Of a DNA stretch of 64,000 bases, positions 1 to 8,399 are shown in pieces. The stretch covers positions 235,887 to 299,886 of the forward strand of contig CAZMGV010000003.1 of assembly GCA_964565925.1 (NCBI GenBank). The letters are read 5' to 3'. The notes under the pieces were generated by a model. That model was given only the letters and a program-made list of their open reading frames with translations, did no database searches and was not told where the DNA came from. Every line of letters starts with the position of its first letter. The first letter of the stretch is position 1. This DNA is from CAZMGV01 sp964565925. GTDB taxonomy: Bacteria > JAGRBM01 > JAHCIT01. The translations under genes and the position numbers were made by a program.

Positions 1-23
1 CGCTACGGATCAGCCGTCCGTAT

Positions 24-70
24 TTATTCGGGGCCGGCTTATTCGGGGACCGGCTTATTCGGGGACCGAC
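24..70. repeat. Triple short tandem repeat over a stop codon
   Basis: Three near-identical units (24-38, 39-54, 55-70; consensus TTATTCGGGGACCGGC) lie head to tail. The third contains the stop codon of the leftward lipoprotein gene (TTA at 55-57, read as TAA). The other copies carry the same TAA 16 and 31 bases downstream, in a second reading frame. Similar arrays cover the stop codons near 10576 and 30512. Confidence 0.85.
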
Positions 71-846
71 GTCGCGCAGCCGTCGCCCGACAGCGTGCCG
101 TACCAGTTGCCCGTGTATTCGCTGCCGCCGTCCTCGGACCAGGAGCCGTACATCGTGCCGTCCACGGTATCGAGCGTGCCTTCGCCGTCGCCCGACGAGA
201 AGTCCGAATCGCCGGACAGGACGTTCCAGGCGATGTTAACGGCGTTGTCCGCATCCACGTCGCCCGTCACCAGTCCGAACATCGGATAAGGCGCGTTCAC
301 CCCGTAGGCGCCGGTGATCTGGCTGTCCGCGTCCACCACGAGCACCCCGATCCCGTCCGTGCCGCCGTCGAACACGCCGCAGAAAACCTGCCGGTCGCCG
401 GCCACTTCCGGAACGCCCACCAGAAGACCCTCGATGGCCGCCACATCCGGGTCGTCGGTCCCGAACGTGCCCCTGAGGTTTCCGCCGCTGTCCACGGTCG
501 CGACAATCCACATGTCGTTGCCCACGACGTCGATGACCGCCCGGTCGCCCGCCACCGTCCCCGACAGGTCGTAGGTCCCGCCGGTGAGGTCGATGGTCGA
601 CGTGGGAGCGGAGACGTCTTCGGTGACGGTCAGCGACCCGGACACGTTTCCGTCCGAATCCACCTGCACCTGGCCATACACCTGCCGGTTATTGCCTTCA
701 TCGGCATCGTTGTAACCCACGATTCCGGCGACATTGAAGTTCACGGAAGTGATGTTCGGGGAATCGCTGCACGCGGCGGAGAGCGACAGTGCCAGCGCCA
801 GCGCGGCGGTCATGAGGGCCGGGAAACGGTTCAGGTATCGGTTCAT
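55..846 (-). CDS. Predicted lipoprotein of unknown function
   Basis: This 263-residue protein has a type II signal peptide: a short basic start, a hydrophobic Ala/Leu run, and lipobox S-A-A-C with Cys26 as the expected lipidation site. The mature part is acidic and rich in Gly, Asp, Val and Thr, with alternating short beta-like segments (for example NVSGSLTVTEDVSAP and NLRGTFGTDDPD) that suggest an all-beta fold with repeated G-x-[LF]-x-T strands. No catalytic motif was seen and I do not recognise the family. It starts with ATG at 846, is divergent from sppA, and its 3' end lies in a short tandem repeat. Lipoprotein assignment is strong; function is unknown. Confidence 0.8.
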   Translation of the reverse strand: MNRYLNRFPALMTAALALALSLSAACSDSPNITSVNFNVAGIVGYNDADEGNNRQVYGQVQVDSDGNVSGSLTVTEDVSAPTSTIDLTGGTYDLSGTVAGDRAVIDVVGNDMWIVATVDSGGNLRGTFGTDDPDVAAIEGLLVGVPEVAGDRQVFCGVFDGGTDGIGVLVVDADSQITGAYGVNAPYPMFGLVTGDVDADNAVNIAWNVLSGDSDFSSGDGEGTLDTVDGTMYGSWSEDGGSEYTGNWYGTLSGDGCATSVPE

Positions 847-1047
847 GTAAGGTTTAGCTCCTGCAAAAGCTGATAACGGTTTATCTCACATGCCGGTTTT
901 TTTCACAAGTTAAGAGCGGGAGCTTTCAACCCCGCACGCCCCGCCTGCCCACGCCGCCTGCCCGCTTTCACATTTGCCTGCGCTGCCCCCGTTTGCCGCT
1001 TTCACAGTTGCTTGCCCTCCTCACCGCTCCCCGGTCATCGTCGCCCC
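847..1047. other. Divergent intergenic region with a direct repeat
   Basis: About 200 bases separate the lipoprotein gene from sppA. An imperfect 20-base direct repeat (962-981 and 996-1015, 18/20 identical, beginning CCGCTTTCACA) lies just before sppA. A possible TTG start at 1012 falls inside its second copy, one reason to prefer the ATG at 1048. No convincing promoter hexamers were identified. Confidence 0.5.
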
Positions 1048-2802
1048 ATGATCAGGACCCTCATCCTCTGGTTCGCGAATCTCTGGAGCAGCCTGAAGCT
1101 GAAACTGGCGGGCGGGCGCCTGAAGTTCCGGTGGCTTGAACTCGAACTGAAGGGCGCGTTCCCCGAGGCGGGCGGCGGGTTCGACCTGCTGTCACTCGTC
1201 ACCGGCAGGGCGGATTCCGACCCGGCGTTCCTGGACGTGCTCACCGTCCTGCGCGCCGCGCAGCACGACGAACACCTGGGGACGGTGCTGCTGCGGATCG
1301 GGCAGCTTGAGTGCGGGTTCGCCCGGGTGCAGGAGATCGCGCTGGCGCTGGCCGAGGTCCGCGACGCGGGTAAAAAGATTATCGCCGTCTCGGAGCACCT
1401 GGGGCTGAAGGAGTATCTGCTCGCGGCCGAGGCGGACCGGATCGTGATCGCCCCGCAGGGCGGGCTGTCGATCGCCGGGATCGGCGCGGACGTGACCTTC
1501 CTGCGCGGGGCGCTGGACAAGCTGGGGGTCCAGCCGCAGCTCCTTCACCGCGGCCAGTACAAGAGCGCCTCCGAGATGCTTACCGAGACGACGATTACCG
1601 AACCGAACCGCCGGATGCTCGACGAGCTGCTGGGCGATCTCTATGCGCAGGCGGTGGATGCTATCGCCCGGCGGCGCAGTAAAACCCCCGAACAGGTCCG
1701 GGCCGCGTTCGACGAGGGCCCGCTGTCGGCCAAAAGATCGCTGGAGCTCGGCCTCGTGGACGCGCTCGGGTTCCCGCAGGAGGAACGCGACGAAATCCGC
1801 AAGCTCTACGCGGATGAAGCCAGTGATACAGACGGCGACCAGGCCACTAAACTGGCACCTGAGACAGACGGCGCCACGTTCGGAAAATATCTGGCCGTGG
1901 CGCTGGCCCGCGCCCGGCGCGAACTGAAACACCCCGAAGGGATCGCGCTGCTGCATGTGAGCGGCAACATCACCTCCGGCGAAGGGGTGCGCGATTCGCG
2001 CGAGGCGCGCTCCACCGGCAGCCGGTCGTTCGCCCGGGCGGTCGAGAAAATCGCCGCCAGCAAACGGATCAGGGCGCTGGTGCTGCGGGTGAACAGCCCG
2101 GGCGGCAGCGGGCTCGCCTCCGACGTGATGCTGCACGCGCTTGGGCGCCTGAAAATCCCCGTCGTCGTCAGCATGGGCGACACGGCGGCGTCGGGCGGTT
2201 ACTACGTCGCCTGCGACAGCCGGTTCCGCATTTACGCCGACCCCGGGACGATCACCGGCTCGATCGGCGTGATCTCGGGCAAGGTGGCGGTGGCGGGGCT
2301 CTACGAGAAGCTGGGGCTGGGCCACGCGCACGTGGGCCACGGGAAGAACTCGGACTACTTCTCGATGCACACGCCCTGGACGCCGGAGCAGCTCCGGAAG
2401 GCCGAGGCGGAGATCGACGAGTTCTACCGCGACTTCGTGCAGCTCGTGGCGGACGCCCGCAAGAAATCGTTCGACGACACCCACGCCGTCGCGCAGGGGC
2501 GCGTCTGGAGCGGGTCGCAGGCGAAGGCGGCCGGGCTGGTGGACGAGCTGGGGGGCTTAAGGGCCGCGCTCAACGCCGCGCGCGCGCTGGCGAAACTGCC
2601 CGACGGACCGGTCCGCATCTTCAGCCGGTTCCAGAAACGCCCGCGCGTGCCGCTGAAACTGGCGGTCGATTTTCCGGACGAGCCGGTGACGGGGCCGGTA
2701 ACAGGGCCGGTGACGGGAATCCTGAAGGAACTGGAATTCTGGCAGGCGCTCACGCAGGACCGCGTGCTGGCGCTGCTCCCCTGGCGGATCCGGATTTACT
2801 GA
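1048..2802 (+). CDS. sppA: Signal peptide peptidase SppA, long (67K) type
   Basis: Two S49 peptidase domains in tandem, as in E. coli SppA. The predicted catalytic dyad is Lys172 (in GQYKSASEM, first domain) and Ser382 (in TAASGGYY, second domain); their 210-residue separation resembles E. coli K209/S409. The family degrades cleaved signal peptides in the cytoplasmic membrane. The N-terminus (MIRTLILWF) is short and only weakly hydrophobic, so the usual N-terminal anchor is not obvious. ATG at 1048 is preferred over an in-frame TTG at 1012. Near the C-terminus a 12-base unit is repeated three times, giving PVTG x3. The 3' end overlaps the convergent YfhO-like gene by 7 bases. Confidence 0.92.
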   Translation: MIRTLILWFANLWSSLKLKLAGGRLKFRWLELELKGAFPEAGGGFDLLSLVTGRADSDPAFLDVLTVLRAAQHDEHLGTVLLRIGQLECGFARVQEIALALAEVRDAGKKIIAVSEHLGLKEYLLAAEADRIVIAPQGGLSIAGIGADVTFLRGALDKLGVQPQLLHRGQYKSASEMLTETTITEPNRRMLDELLGDLYAQAVDAIARRRSKTPEQVRAAFDEGPLSAKRSLELGLVDALGFPQEERDEIRKLYADEASDTDGDQATKLAPETDGATFGKYLAVALARARRELKHPEGIALLHVSGNITSGEGVRDSREARSTGSRSFARAVEKIAASKRIRALVLRVNSPGGSGLASDVMLHALGRLKIPVVVSMGDTAASGGYYVACDSRFRIYADPGTITGSIGVISGKVAVAGLYEKLGLGHAHVGHGKNSDYFSMHTPWTPEQLRKAEAEIDEFYRDFVQLVADARKKSFDDTHAVAQGRVWSGSQAKAAGLVDELGGLRAALNAARALAKLPDGPVRIFSRFQKRPRVPLKLAVDFPDEPVTGPVTGPVTGILKELEFWQALTQDRVLALLPWRIRIY

Positions 2803-5228
2803 TTGCCGCCGTCGCCGTTTTTCCGGCCATTACCGGGGCGTCGCCTGGGCCGCGACAGCAGGTAGACCATCCAGCCGATCCAGGCGGTCCACGCGACGAC
2901 GCCGATCTGGAGCCCGATCCACGCCTTGCCCGGCTCGTACGATAAAACAACTTCGTGCGCCCCCGCCGGCAGCTCGACCGACGGGAACAGCCCCCACGCG
3001 AGCCGCATCTGGACGGGCCGGCCGTCCAGCGTCGCGTTCCAGCCGCTGGACCACGCGCGGCGGTAGACCATCCAGCGCGGACGGCTGTCGGCGGTCTGGA
3101 TCGTCACCTGCTCGGGCTCCCACTTCTGCACCGCGCACTTCTCGGCCGGGCCCGGAACACCCGCCGTATCACCGGCCGGGCCGGCGTCCCCCTGAAGGTC
3201 CACCACATTTGGCGGGCCAGGTTCCGGGAACAGCGCGACGGTCTCGGGCGAAAAACCTTTCGCCTTCGTCCGCTCGATCACCGCGTCCATGCCGGGGAGC
3301 GTCTCGCTGCGCGCCGGGCAGACGACCGGCCCCGCATAGTACGGCGAGCGGAACACCTGGAGCCCCGAGAGCGACGCCCTGCCGACCGGTTGCCAGCCGG
3401 CGGCCCGGATCCGGCCGTCGGCCGTCGCCGTCATCAGGCCCAGGCCCACCAGCCGGTCAAAGGTGAACTCCGGAAGCTCGTTCCGCAGCCGGTAGAGGGC
3501 GTAGTTGTACGAATTGTCGGAGGGTCCCGACGGGGTCGCGTACAGATAGACGGCCCCCAGGCCGCTCTCCATCGATTCCCACGACAGGATGGTCCGGTCG
3601 AGCAGCTCGTGGCGGAGCAGCCGGCCGGAGGTCTGCTCGATCTCGCCGGGCATGAAGGCGAAGGCGCCGATCGTGGGCTGGTCGGAGACGTGCAATACGG
3701 GTCCCTGCCGGCCGCGCCCGGGCCCCAGCATCTGCACGGCGAGCGGCGTGTTCTGGAAGTAGCCCGCATCCAGCGTCATCATCGGCGCCCGGGACGCCGC
3801 CAGCGTGTCGCACAGGAACAGCGAGACCGCCGCGGCCAGGAACTGCTCCTGCGTCAGCGCGTTGCGGAGCCACAGCAGTTCGGTCATGAGCACGACGGCG
3901 ACGAGCCCGTGCTTCGCGCTCCCGCCGATCAGCACCGGGGCCGTGAACCGGAAAGCGCCGCTGCCCAGCCCCGCGAGCCATTCGTTCCAGGGGCTCCAGG
4001 CGAGCGCCGCCAGCACGGCGGCCGACGCCAGCAGCGCCACGACGGCCCAGCGGCGTTTGCCGGATTTGAGCTCGTCCAGCGAGAGGGCCAGCGCCGCCGG
4101 CAGCGCGAAGGTGGGCAGAATGAGCAGCCGCTCCGGGTAGCGGAAAAGGTTCCAGCCCGGCAGCGCCTGGTACAACCACCGGTAGAACGGCAGGTGCTGG
4201 CCCATTGCAAGCAGGAAACCGGCGACGGCGAGCGCGGTCCAGAAGACCAGTTCGCGGCGCCGCGACGCCCCCGAGCAGAGCACGCCGGTGACGAGCGGGA
4301 TGGCCGCCGCTCCCAGGTAGGCCGAGTCGGTATAAAACCCGCCCTCGAATACGCCGCCCGGTTTCTCGGCCCAGAACGTCAGCGCGCCGATTGAACGGCC
4401 GAACAGGTTCGGAGCGAGCAGTTCCAGAAAGCGCAGCGGGTGGAAGCTCCACTGGATCGCCCCGGCGACCGAGCCCAGATGCGCGCGGGCGGATTCCCGG
4501 GCGAAGTCGCTCATGGGAAGCAGAATGGGCAGATACAGCACCAGCGGCAGGAGCCCCAGCAGCAGCGACGAGACGACGGCGGTCACCGGCTTCTCCCGCC
4601 CCTGCCACAGCACCAGCGGACAGGCGGCCGCCAGCGCCAGGAACAGCGTCTGCGGCTCTCCGGCGAACAGCATCATCGCGCCGCAGGCGACCGCCAGCGG
4701 GAGCCCCCGGCGCGCTCCGCCGAGGTGGAGATTCACGCACCACGCGAAGGCGGGCAGCCAGGCGTGCGCGTACAGGAACTGGTGCGCGGTCGTCTCCATC
4801 GATAGATATCCGCTCGCCATATAGACGGCGGCGCCGCCAATAGCGGCGTACCGGGACAGTTTCAGCGACCGGAGAAAGCCGTACATGAACAGTTCCGCCG
4901 CCAGATAGTGCAGCGCCACGATCAGGGTGGTCATCAGCCGGAAGTCGTAGCTGAGCGCAAAGAGCCAGTGCGGCGGATACAGGACGCCGTTGACCGGATC
5001 GGCCAGATACGGAACGCCCATATAAAGGTACGGGTTCCAGAGCGGGAGGCCGCCGTCGCGCAGCCGGTGAAAGAGAATCGCGCGGACCGGCAGGTAGTTG
5101 TGGATGTTATCGCGGGCGAACAGGAACGCGCCCGGGCGGTACAGGTCCAGACAGTGCACGACGTGCACGGCCACCAGAACCAGCAGGTCGCGGGCGGTCT
5201 CGGAACGCTTTCTCAGGAAAGATAACAA
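2796..5228 (-). CDS. YfhO-like polytopic membrane protein
   Basis: This 810-residue protein has many membrane segments (roughly residues 10-560) followed by a large soluble C-terminal part and a last hydrophobic helix near 780-795. The early motif FLFARDNIHNYLPVR, then LPLWNPYLYMG, is typical of YfhO/GT-C-like bacterial membrane proteins in which an acidic residue in the first external loop handles a lipid-linked sugar. The family is linked to glycosylation of envelope polymers (in Gram-positives, lipoteichoic acid); the substrate here is unknown. The start is TTG with no clear ribosome binding site, so the true start could differ by some residues. It lies 45 bases after the BaiN-type gene on the same strand. 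Confidence 0.75.
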   Translation of the reverse strand: MLSFLRKRSETARDLLVLVAVHVVHCLDLYRPGAFLFARDNIHNYLPVRAILFHRLRDGGLPLWNPYLYMGVPYLADPVNGVLYPPHWLFALSYDFRLMTTLIVALHYLAAELFMYGFLRSLKLSRYAAIGGAAVYMASGYLSMETTAHQFLYAHAWLPAFAWCVNLHLGGARRGLPLAVACGAMMLFAGEPQTLFLALAAACPLVLWQGREKPVTAVVSSLLLGLLPLVLYLPILLPMSDFARESARAHLGSVAGAIQWSFHPLRFLELLAPNLFGRSIGALTFWAEKPGGVFEGGFYTDSAYLGAAAIPLVTGVLCSGASRRRELVFWTALAVAGFLLAMGQHLPFYRWLYQALPGWNLFRYPERLLILPTFALPAALALSLDELKSGKRRWAVVALLASAAVLAALAWSPWNEWLAGLGSGAFRFTAPVLIGGSAKHGLVAVVLMTELLWLRNALTQEQFLAAAVSLFLCDTLAASRAPMMTLDAGYFQNTPLAVQMLGPGRGRQGPVLHVSDQPTIGAFAFMPGEIEQTSGRLLRHELLDRTILSWESMESGLGAVYLYATPSGPSDNSYNYALYRLRNELPEFTFDRLVGLGLMTATADGRIRAAGWQPVGRASLSGLQVFRSPYYAGPVVCPARSETLPGMDAVIERTKAKGFSPETVALFPEPGPPNVVDLQGDAGPAGDTAGVPGPAEKCAVQKWEPEQVTIQTADSRPRWMVYRRAWSSGWNATLDGRPVQMRLAWGLFPSVELPAGAHEVVLSYEPGKAWIGLQIGVVAWTAWIGWMVYLLSRPRRRPGNGRKNGDGGNQ

Positions 5229-5273
5229 TCAACCGTGCTTTTAAACGGTCGGGAGGGAGTTGTCGAAAAGAAA

Positions 5274-6467
5274 CTACGCCGCGTCGCCGGCCGCCTGCGC
5301 CGACGCCCAGGCCCACTGGAAATTGTATCCGCCCAGCCAGCCGGTCACATCGACCACTTCGCCGATGAAAAAGAGCCCTTTCGCCTTGCGGGCCTCGAGG
5401 GTTTTGGAAGACAGCCCGGCCGTCGACACGCCGCCGCGGGTGACCTCGGCCTTGGCGAACCCTTCCGTCCCCGCCGGGACAAAGCTCCACGACTGAAACA
5501 CTTTTACGATGTGATCGATCTCTCTGTCCGAAAAATTGGCCACCGGTTTCGCCAGTACCGGCGCCGGACAGTGAACCGCGCAGAAAGTCTCGCAGAGCCG
5601 CTTCGGCCAGAACGCCTGGAGCGCGTTTTTCAGCTCCGCCTTGCTGCCCAGGTTCCGCTCTGCCTTCAGCCACCCCGACAGGTCACCATCCGGCAGGAGA
5701 TTCACCGTCACGGACCGGCCGGGCTTCCAGTAGCTCGAGATCTGCAGGATGGCCGGTCCCGAAAGCCCCCGGTGCGTGAAGAGAATGTTTTCGCGAAACT
5801 CCATGCCGTCGCACGCGACCAGCGAATCCGCTGAGATACCCGACAGTCCGCCGTAACTGTTCAGATCCTCCGGCGACCAGACGAACGGGACCAGCGCCGG
5901 TTCCGGCTCGATAATTTCAAGCCCGAACTGCCTCGCCAGCCGGTAACCGAGATCCGATGCACCCAGTCTCGGAAACGAGAGGCCGCCGGTCGCGACCACC
6001 AGTGACGCGCAGGAAAACTCGCCGATACTGGCGAGCACCCTGAACCTTCCGTCCGGCTCCTTCGTCACGGCGTTGAGCTTCGTCCGGCACAGGATTTCCA
6101 CGCCGGCCGACTCGCACTCCTTCACCAGCAAGTCGCGGATCTCCGCCGCCGACCGGTCGCAAAAAAGCTGGCCCAGCTTTTTTTCGTGGTACCGGATCCC
6201 GTGTTTCCCGACGAGGTCGGCGAAGTCGTGCGGTCCGAAACGGGCGAGCGCGGACTTGGCGAAGTGCGGATTGGCCGAGAGAAAATTCGCCGCGTCCGTG
6301 CCGGTATTGGTGAAGTTGCAGCGGCCCCCGCCCGAGATGAGGATCTTGCGTCCCGGCTCGTCCATGTGTTCGAGTACCACGACGCGCCTGCCCCGCCGCC
6401 CGGCCGCCGACGCGCAGAACAGCCCCGCGGCGCCGGCTCCCAGCACGACGACATCGGCCTCGGTCAT
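5274..6467 (-). CDS. BaiN/HI0933-family FAD-dependent oxidoreductase
   Basis: A 397-residue flavoprotein. The N-terminal dinucleotide-binding motif VVVLGAGAAGLFCA is followed by EHMDEPGRKILISGGGRCN, the signature of the HI0933/YhiN/BaiN family. The C-terminus contains the matching RGGV and GLFFIGEVVDVTGWLGGYN segments that complete the FAD site. These are cytosolic flavoproteins. BaiN was named for bile acid reduction in Clostridium, but most homologues have no known substrate and I assign none here. Its ATG overlaps the stop of the upstream Sua5-type gene by 4 bases (ATGA), so the two are probably translationally coupled. Confidence 0.9.
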   Translation of the reverse strand: MTEADVVVLGAGAAGLFCASAAGRRGRRVVVLEHMDEPGRKILISGGGRCNFTNTGTDAANFLSANPHFAKSALARFGPHDFADLVGKHGIRYHEKKLGQLFCDRSAAEIRDLLVKECESAGVEILCRTKLNAVTKEPDGRFRVLASIGEFSCASLVVATGGLSFPRLGASDLGYRLARQFGLEIIEPEPALVPFVWSPEDLNSYGGLSGISADSLVACDGMEFRENILFTHRGLSGPAILQISSYWKPGRSVTVNLLPDGDLSGWLKAERNLGSKAELKNALQAFWPKRLCETFCAVHCPAPVLAKPVANFSDREIDHIVKVFQSWSFVPAGTEGFAKAEVTRGGVSTAGLSSKTLEARKAKGLFFIGEVVDVTGWLGGYNFQWAWASAQAAGDAA

Positions 6468-7444
6468 GGCTCTTCGGCGGGGTCTCTGGGCCCGGCCGCC
6501 CGGCGGAGCCGGTCCACGACGGCCGCATCGAGACCCGAATCCGGCGGCAGCGTCACGAGCACCACATCGAAGCCGCCCGCATCCGCCTCGCGCAGCATCT
6601 GGTAGAGCGACTGGGCCCGGCCCGCCGCTTCCGGCGCAACCGGCAGGCGCCTGATCCCGAGCGGCAGTCGCGAATCGCCCGCGCCCAGCCAGGCGGCGGC
6701 CTTGCGGCCAAGGCCCTGCTCCTCAAGGGCGGCGCGGGTCACCGTCTCGGGGGTTTCCACCCGCACGCGGGCTTTGGGCGAGTAGTGGCTTTCGAGCGTG
6801 CCCGGGACGCGGACATCGGACTTGCGTCCCGTGGCCACCGGCACGCCGAGGACCTTTTCAAGCACTTCCCGGGTGACGCCGCCGGGGCGGAGTATCACGG
6901 GCTCGTCGCCCGTGAGGTCGAGAATGGTCGATTCGACGCCGACCTTGCAGGGACCGCCGTCGAGAATGAAATCCGCTTTCGGACCAAGGTCGTCCCGCAC
7001 GTGCTGCGCCGTGGTGGGGCTCACCCGGCCGAAACGGTTCGCCGACGGAGCGGCGATGCCGCCTCCGAACGTGTCGAGCACCGCCAGCGCGTCCGGATGA
7101 TCGGGCACCCTGAGCGCAATGGTCTCCTGCCCGCCGGTCACCGCCAGCGGTACCCGCGGATGTTTCCTGAGGATCAGCGTGAGCGGGCCGGGCCAGAACG
7201 CGGCGGCAAGCCGCCTGGCCTGCGGCGGCACCTCGGACGCCCAGTCGTCGAGCTTGGCGTTTCTCCCGATATGCACGATCAGGGGATGGCCGGGAGGCCG
7301 GCCCTTGACCTCGAATACCCTGGCCACCGCCGCCTCGTTCAGCGCGTCGGCGCCCAGGCCGTAGACCGTCTCCGTGGGCAGCGCCACGAGTCCGCCGCTT
7401 TTCAGCACCGAAGCGGCTTTTACGATCTGTGCGCGGTCGGCCAT
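6464..7444 (-). CDS. L-threonylcarbamoyladenylate synthase, Sua5 type
   Basis: Makes threonylcarbamoyl-AMP from Thr, bicarbonate and ATP for the t6A37 modification of ANN-decoding tRNAs. The YrdC domain fills residues 1-190, with PTETVYGLGADA, the KGRPPGHPL substrate loop and SANRFGRVSPT. The linker motif PGTLESHYSP and a C-terminal Sua5 domain of about 110 residues follow, so it is the long Sua5 form rather than the short TsaC/YrdC form. The ATG at 7444 (MADRAQ) is preferred; an upstream in-frame start at 7516 would add 24 unconserved residues and overlap the divergent acyltransferase gene. The stop overlaps the next gene by 4 bases. Confidence 0.92.
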   Translation of the reverse strand: MADRAQIVKAASVLKSGGLVALPTETVYGLGADALNEAAVARVFEVKGRPPGHPLIVHIGRNAKLDDWASEVPPQARRLAAAFWPGPLTLILRKHPRVPLAVTGGQETIALRVPDHPDALAVLDTFGGGIAAPSANRFGRVSPTTAQHVRDDLGPKADFILDGGPCKVGVESTILDLTGDEPVILRPGGVTREVLEKVLGVPVATGRKSDVRVPGTLESHYSPKARVRVETPETVTRAALEEQGLGRKAAAWLGAGDSRLPLGIRRLPVAPEAAGRAQSLYQMLREADAGGFDVVLVTLPPDSGLDAAVVDRLRRAAGPRDPAEEP

Positions 7445-7505
7445 CAGGACCGTGGATAGAGCGCACTTGAGCGCCGCGCAAGCGGCCGTGCTAGGTTTCC
7501 GGACG

Positions 7506-8399
7506 ATGCCAGCCAAGCCGCCAAAAAAGAAACCGCGAATGAGCGTCGAAGATCTTCTGGATCAGGCGGCCGAGAAGATCCCCGCCCTCGGACTGTTCCG
7601 GGTGAAAGACCCCGGCACGGACAAATACCGTCCGGAACTGGCCGAAACGCTCGACCCGCTTTTCCGTCTCCTCGAGCACTACTTCGAAGCGGAGATCATC
7701 GGGCCGGACGGGAAACGCCTGGACGGCAAGCGGCCCGCCGGACTGCCCCGAGGCGGCGGCCTGCTGACGGGCAATCACGGACGGACCGGCACCGACGCGT
7801 TCGTTTTTCCGGCGCTCGCCACCCGGCTGCTCAGGCGCCCGGTACGTGCGCTCGCGGACCGGGCGCTGTTCCGGATGCCGCTCTTCCGTGACGGACTGGC
7901 GGCGGGCGGCGCCGTCCCGGGCACCCGCGCGAGCGCGGTCCGGCTGCTGAAGGAAGGCAATCTGGTCATCGTCTATCCGGGCGGCGGCAACGAAGTGATG
8001 AAGCCCGCGCACGAGGCCTACCAGCTCCTGTGGGGCGACCGCGTGGGTTTTGTGAAAGTCGCCGCCCAGGCCGGGGTGCCGGTCATTCCGTTCGCCGGGA
8101 TCGGCGTCGAAGAGCTTTACGAGAACCTGCCCGGCTGGGACGCGTTCGAGAAGTCCGGTTTCGCCCGCAGGCTCGAAGCGGTTATCGGACGGCGCAACCG
8201 CCCGATGCCGCCGCTCCGGGGCCTGGGGCCGCTGCCCAAACCGGTCAAGCTCATCTTCATGATCGGCAAACCGATGCCGACCGGCAATCTGGATACGGAT
8301 GACGACGGCGCGGTGCTCGAATTCCAGCGCGCCGTGAAGGCGGAAGTCGAATCGATGATCAAGATCGGCCGCGCCCGGTGGAAACGGAAACAGCCATGA
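7506..8399 (+). CDS. Lysophospholipid/MGAT-like acyltransferase
   Basis: A 297-residue protein of the LPLAT superfamily, closest in motif layout to the MGAT-like branch. The catalytic block reads LTGNHGRTGTDAFVFPAL, with one residue more between His and Asp than the usual HX4D. The second block is GNLVIVYPGGGNEVMKP, followed by VKVAAQAGVPVIPFAGIG. The family transfers acyl chains to glycerolipid acceptors at the membrane. The ATG at 7506 is chosen because the in-frame upstream extension overlaps the divergent Sua5 gene. Its stop overlaps the ATG of the lipoprotein acetolactate decarboxylase gene (ATGA), which suggests coupled expression. Acceptor and acyl donor are unknown. Confidence 0.82.
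   Translation: MPAKPPKKKPRMSVEDLLDQAAEKIPALGLFRVKDPGTDKYRPELAETLDPLFRLLEHYFEAEIIGPDGKRLDGKRPAGLPRGGGLLTGNHGRTGTDAFVFPALATRLLRRPVRALADRALFRMPLFRDGLAAGGAVPGTRASAVRLLKEGNLVIVYPGGGNEVMKPAHEAYQLLWGDRVGFVKVAAQAGVPVIPFAGIGVEELYENLPGWDAFEKSGFARRLEAVIGRRNRPMPPLRGLGPLPKPVKLIFMIGKPMPTGNLDTDDDGAVLEFQRAVKAEVESMIKIGRARWKRKQP

Noticed and set aside
2955..4394. 479-residue plus-strand frame antisense to the YfhO-like gene
   Set aside because: Arg/Gln/Pro-rich shadow frame; the minus strand encodes a well-formed membrane protein.
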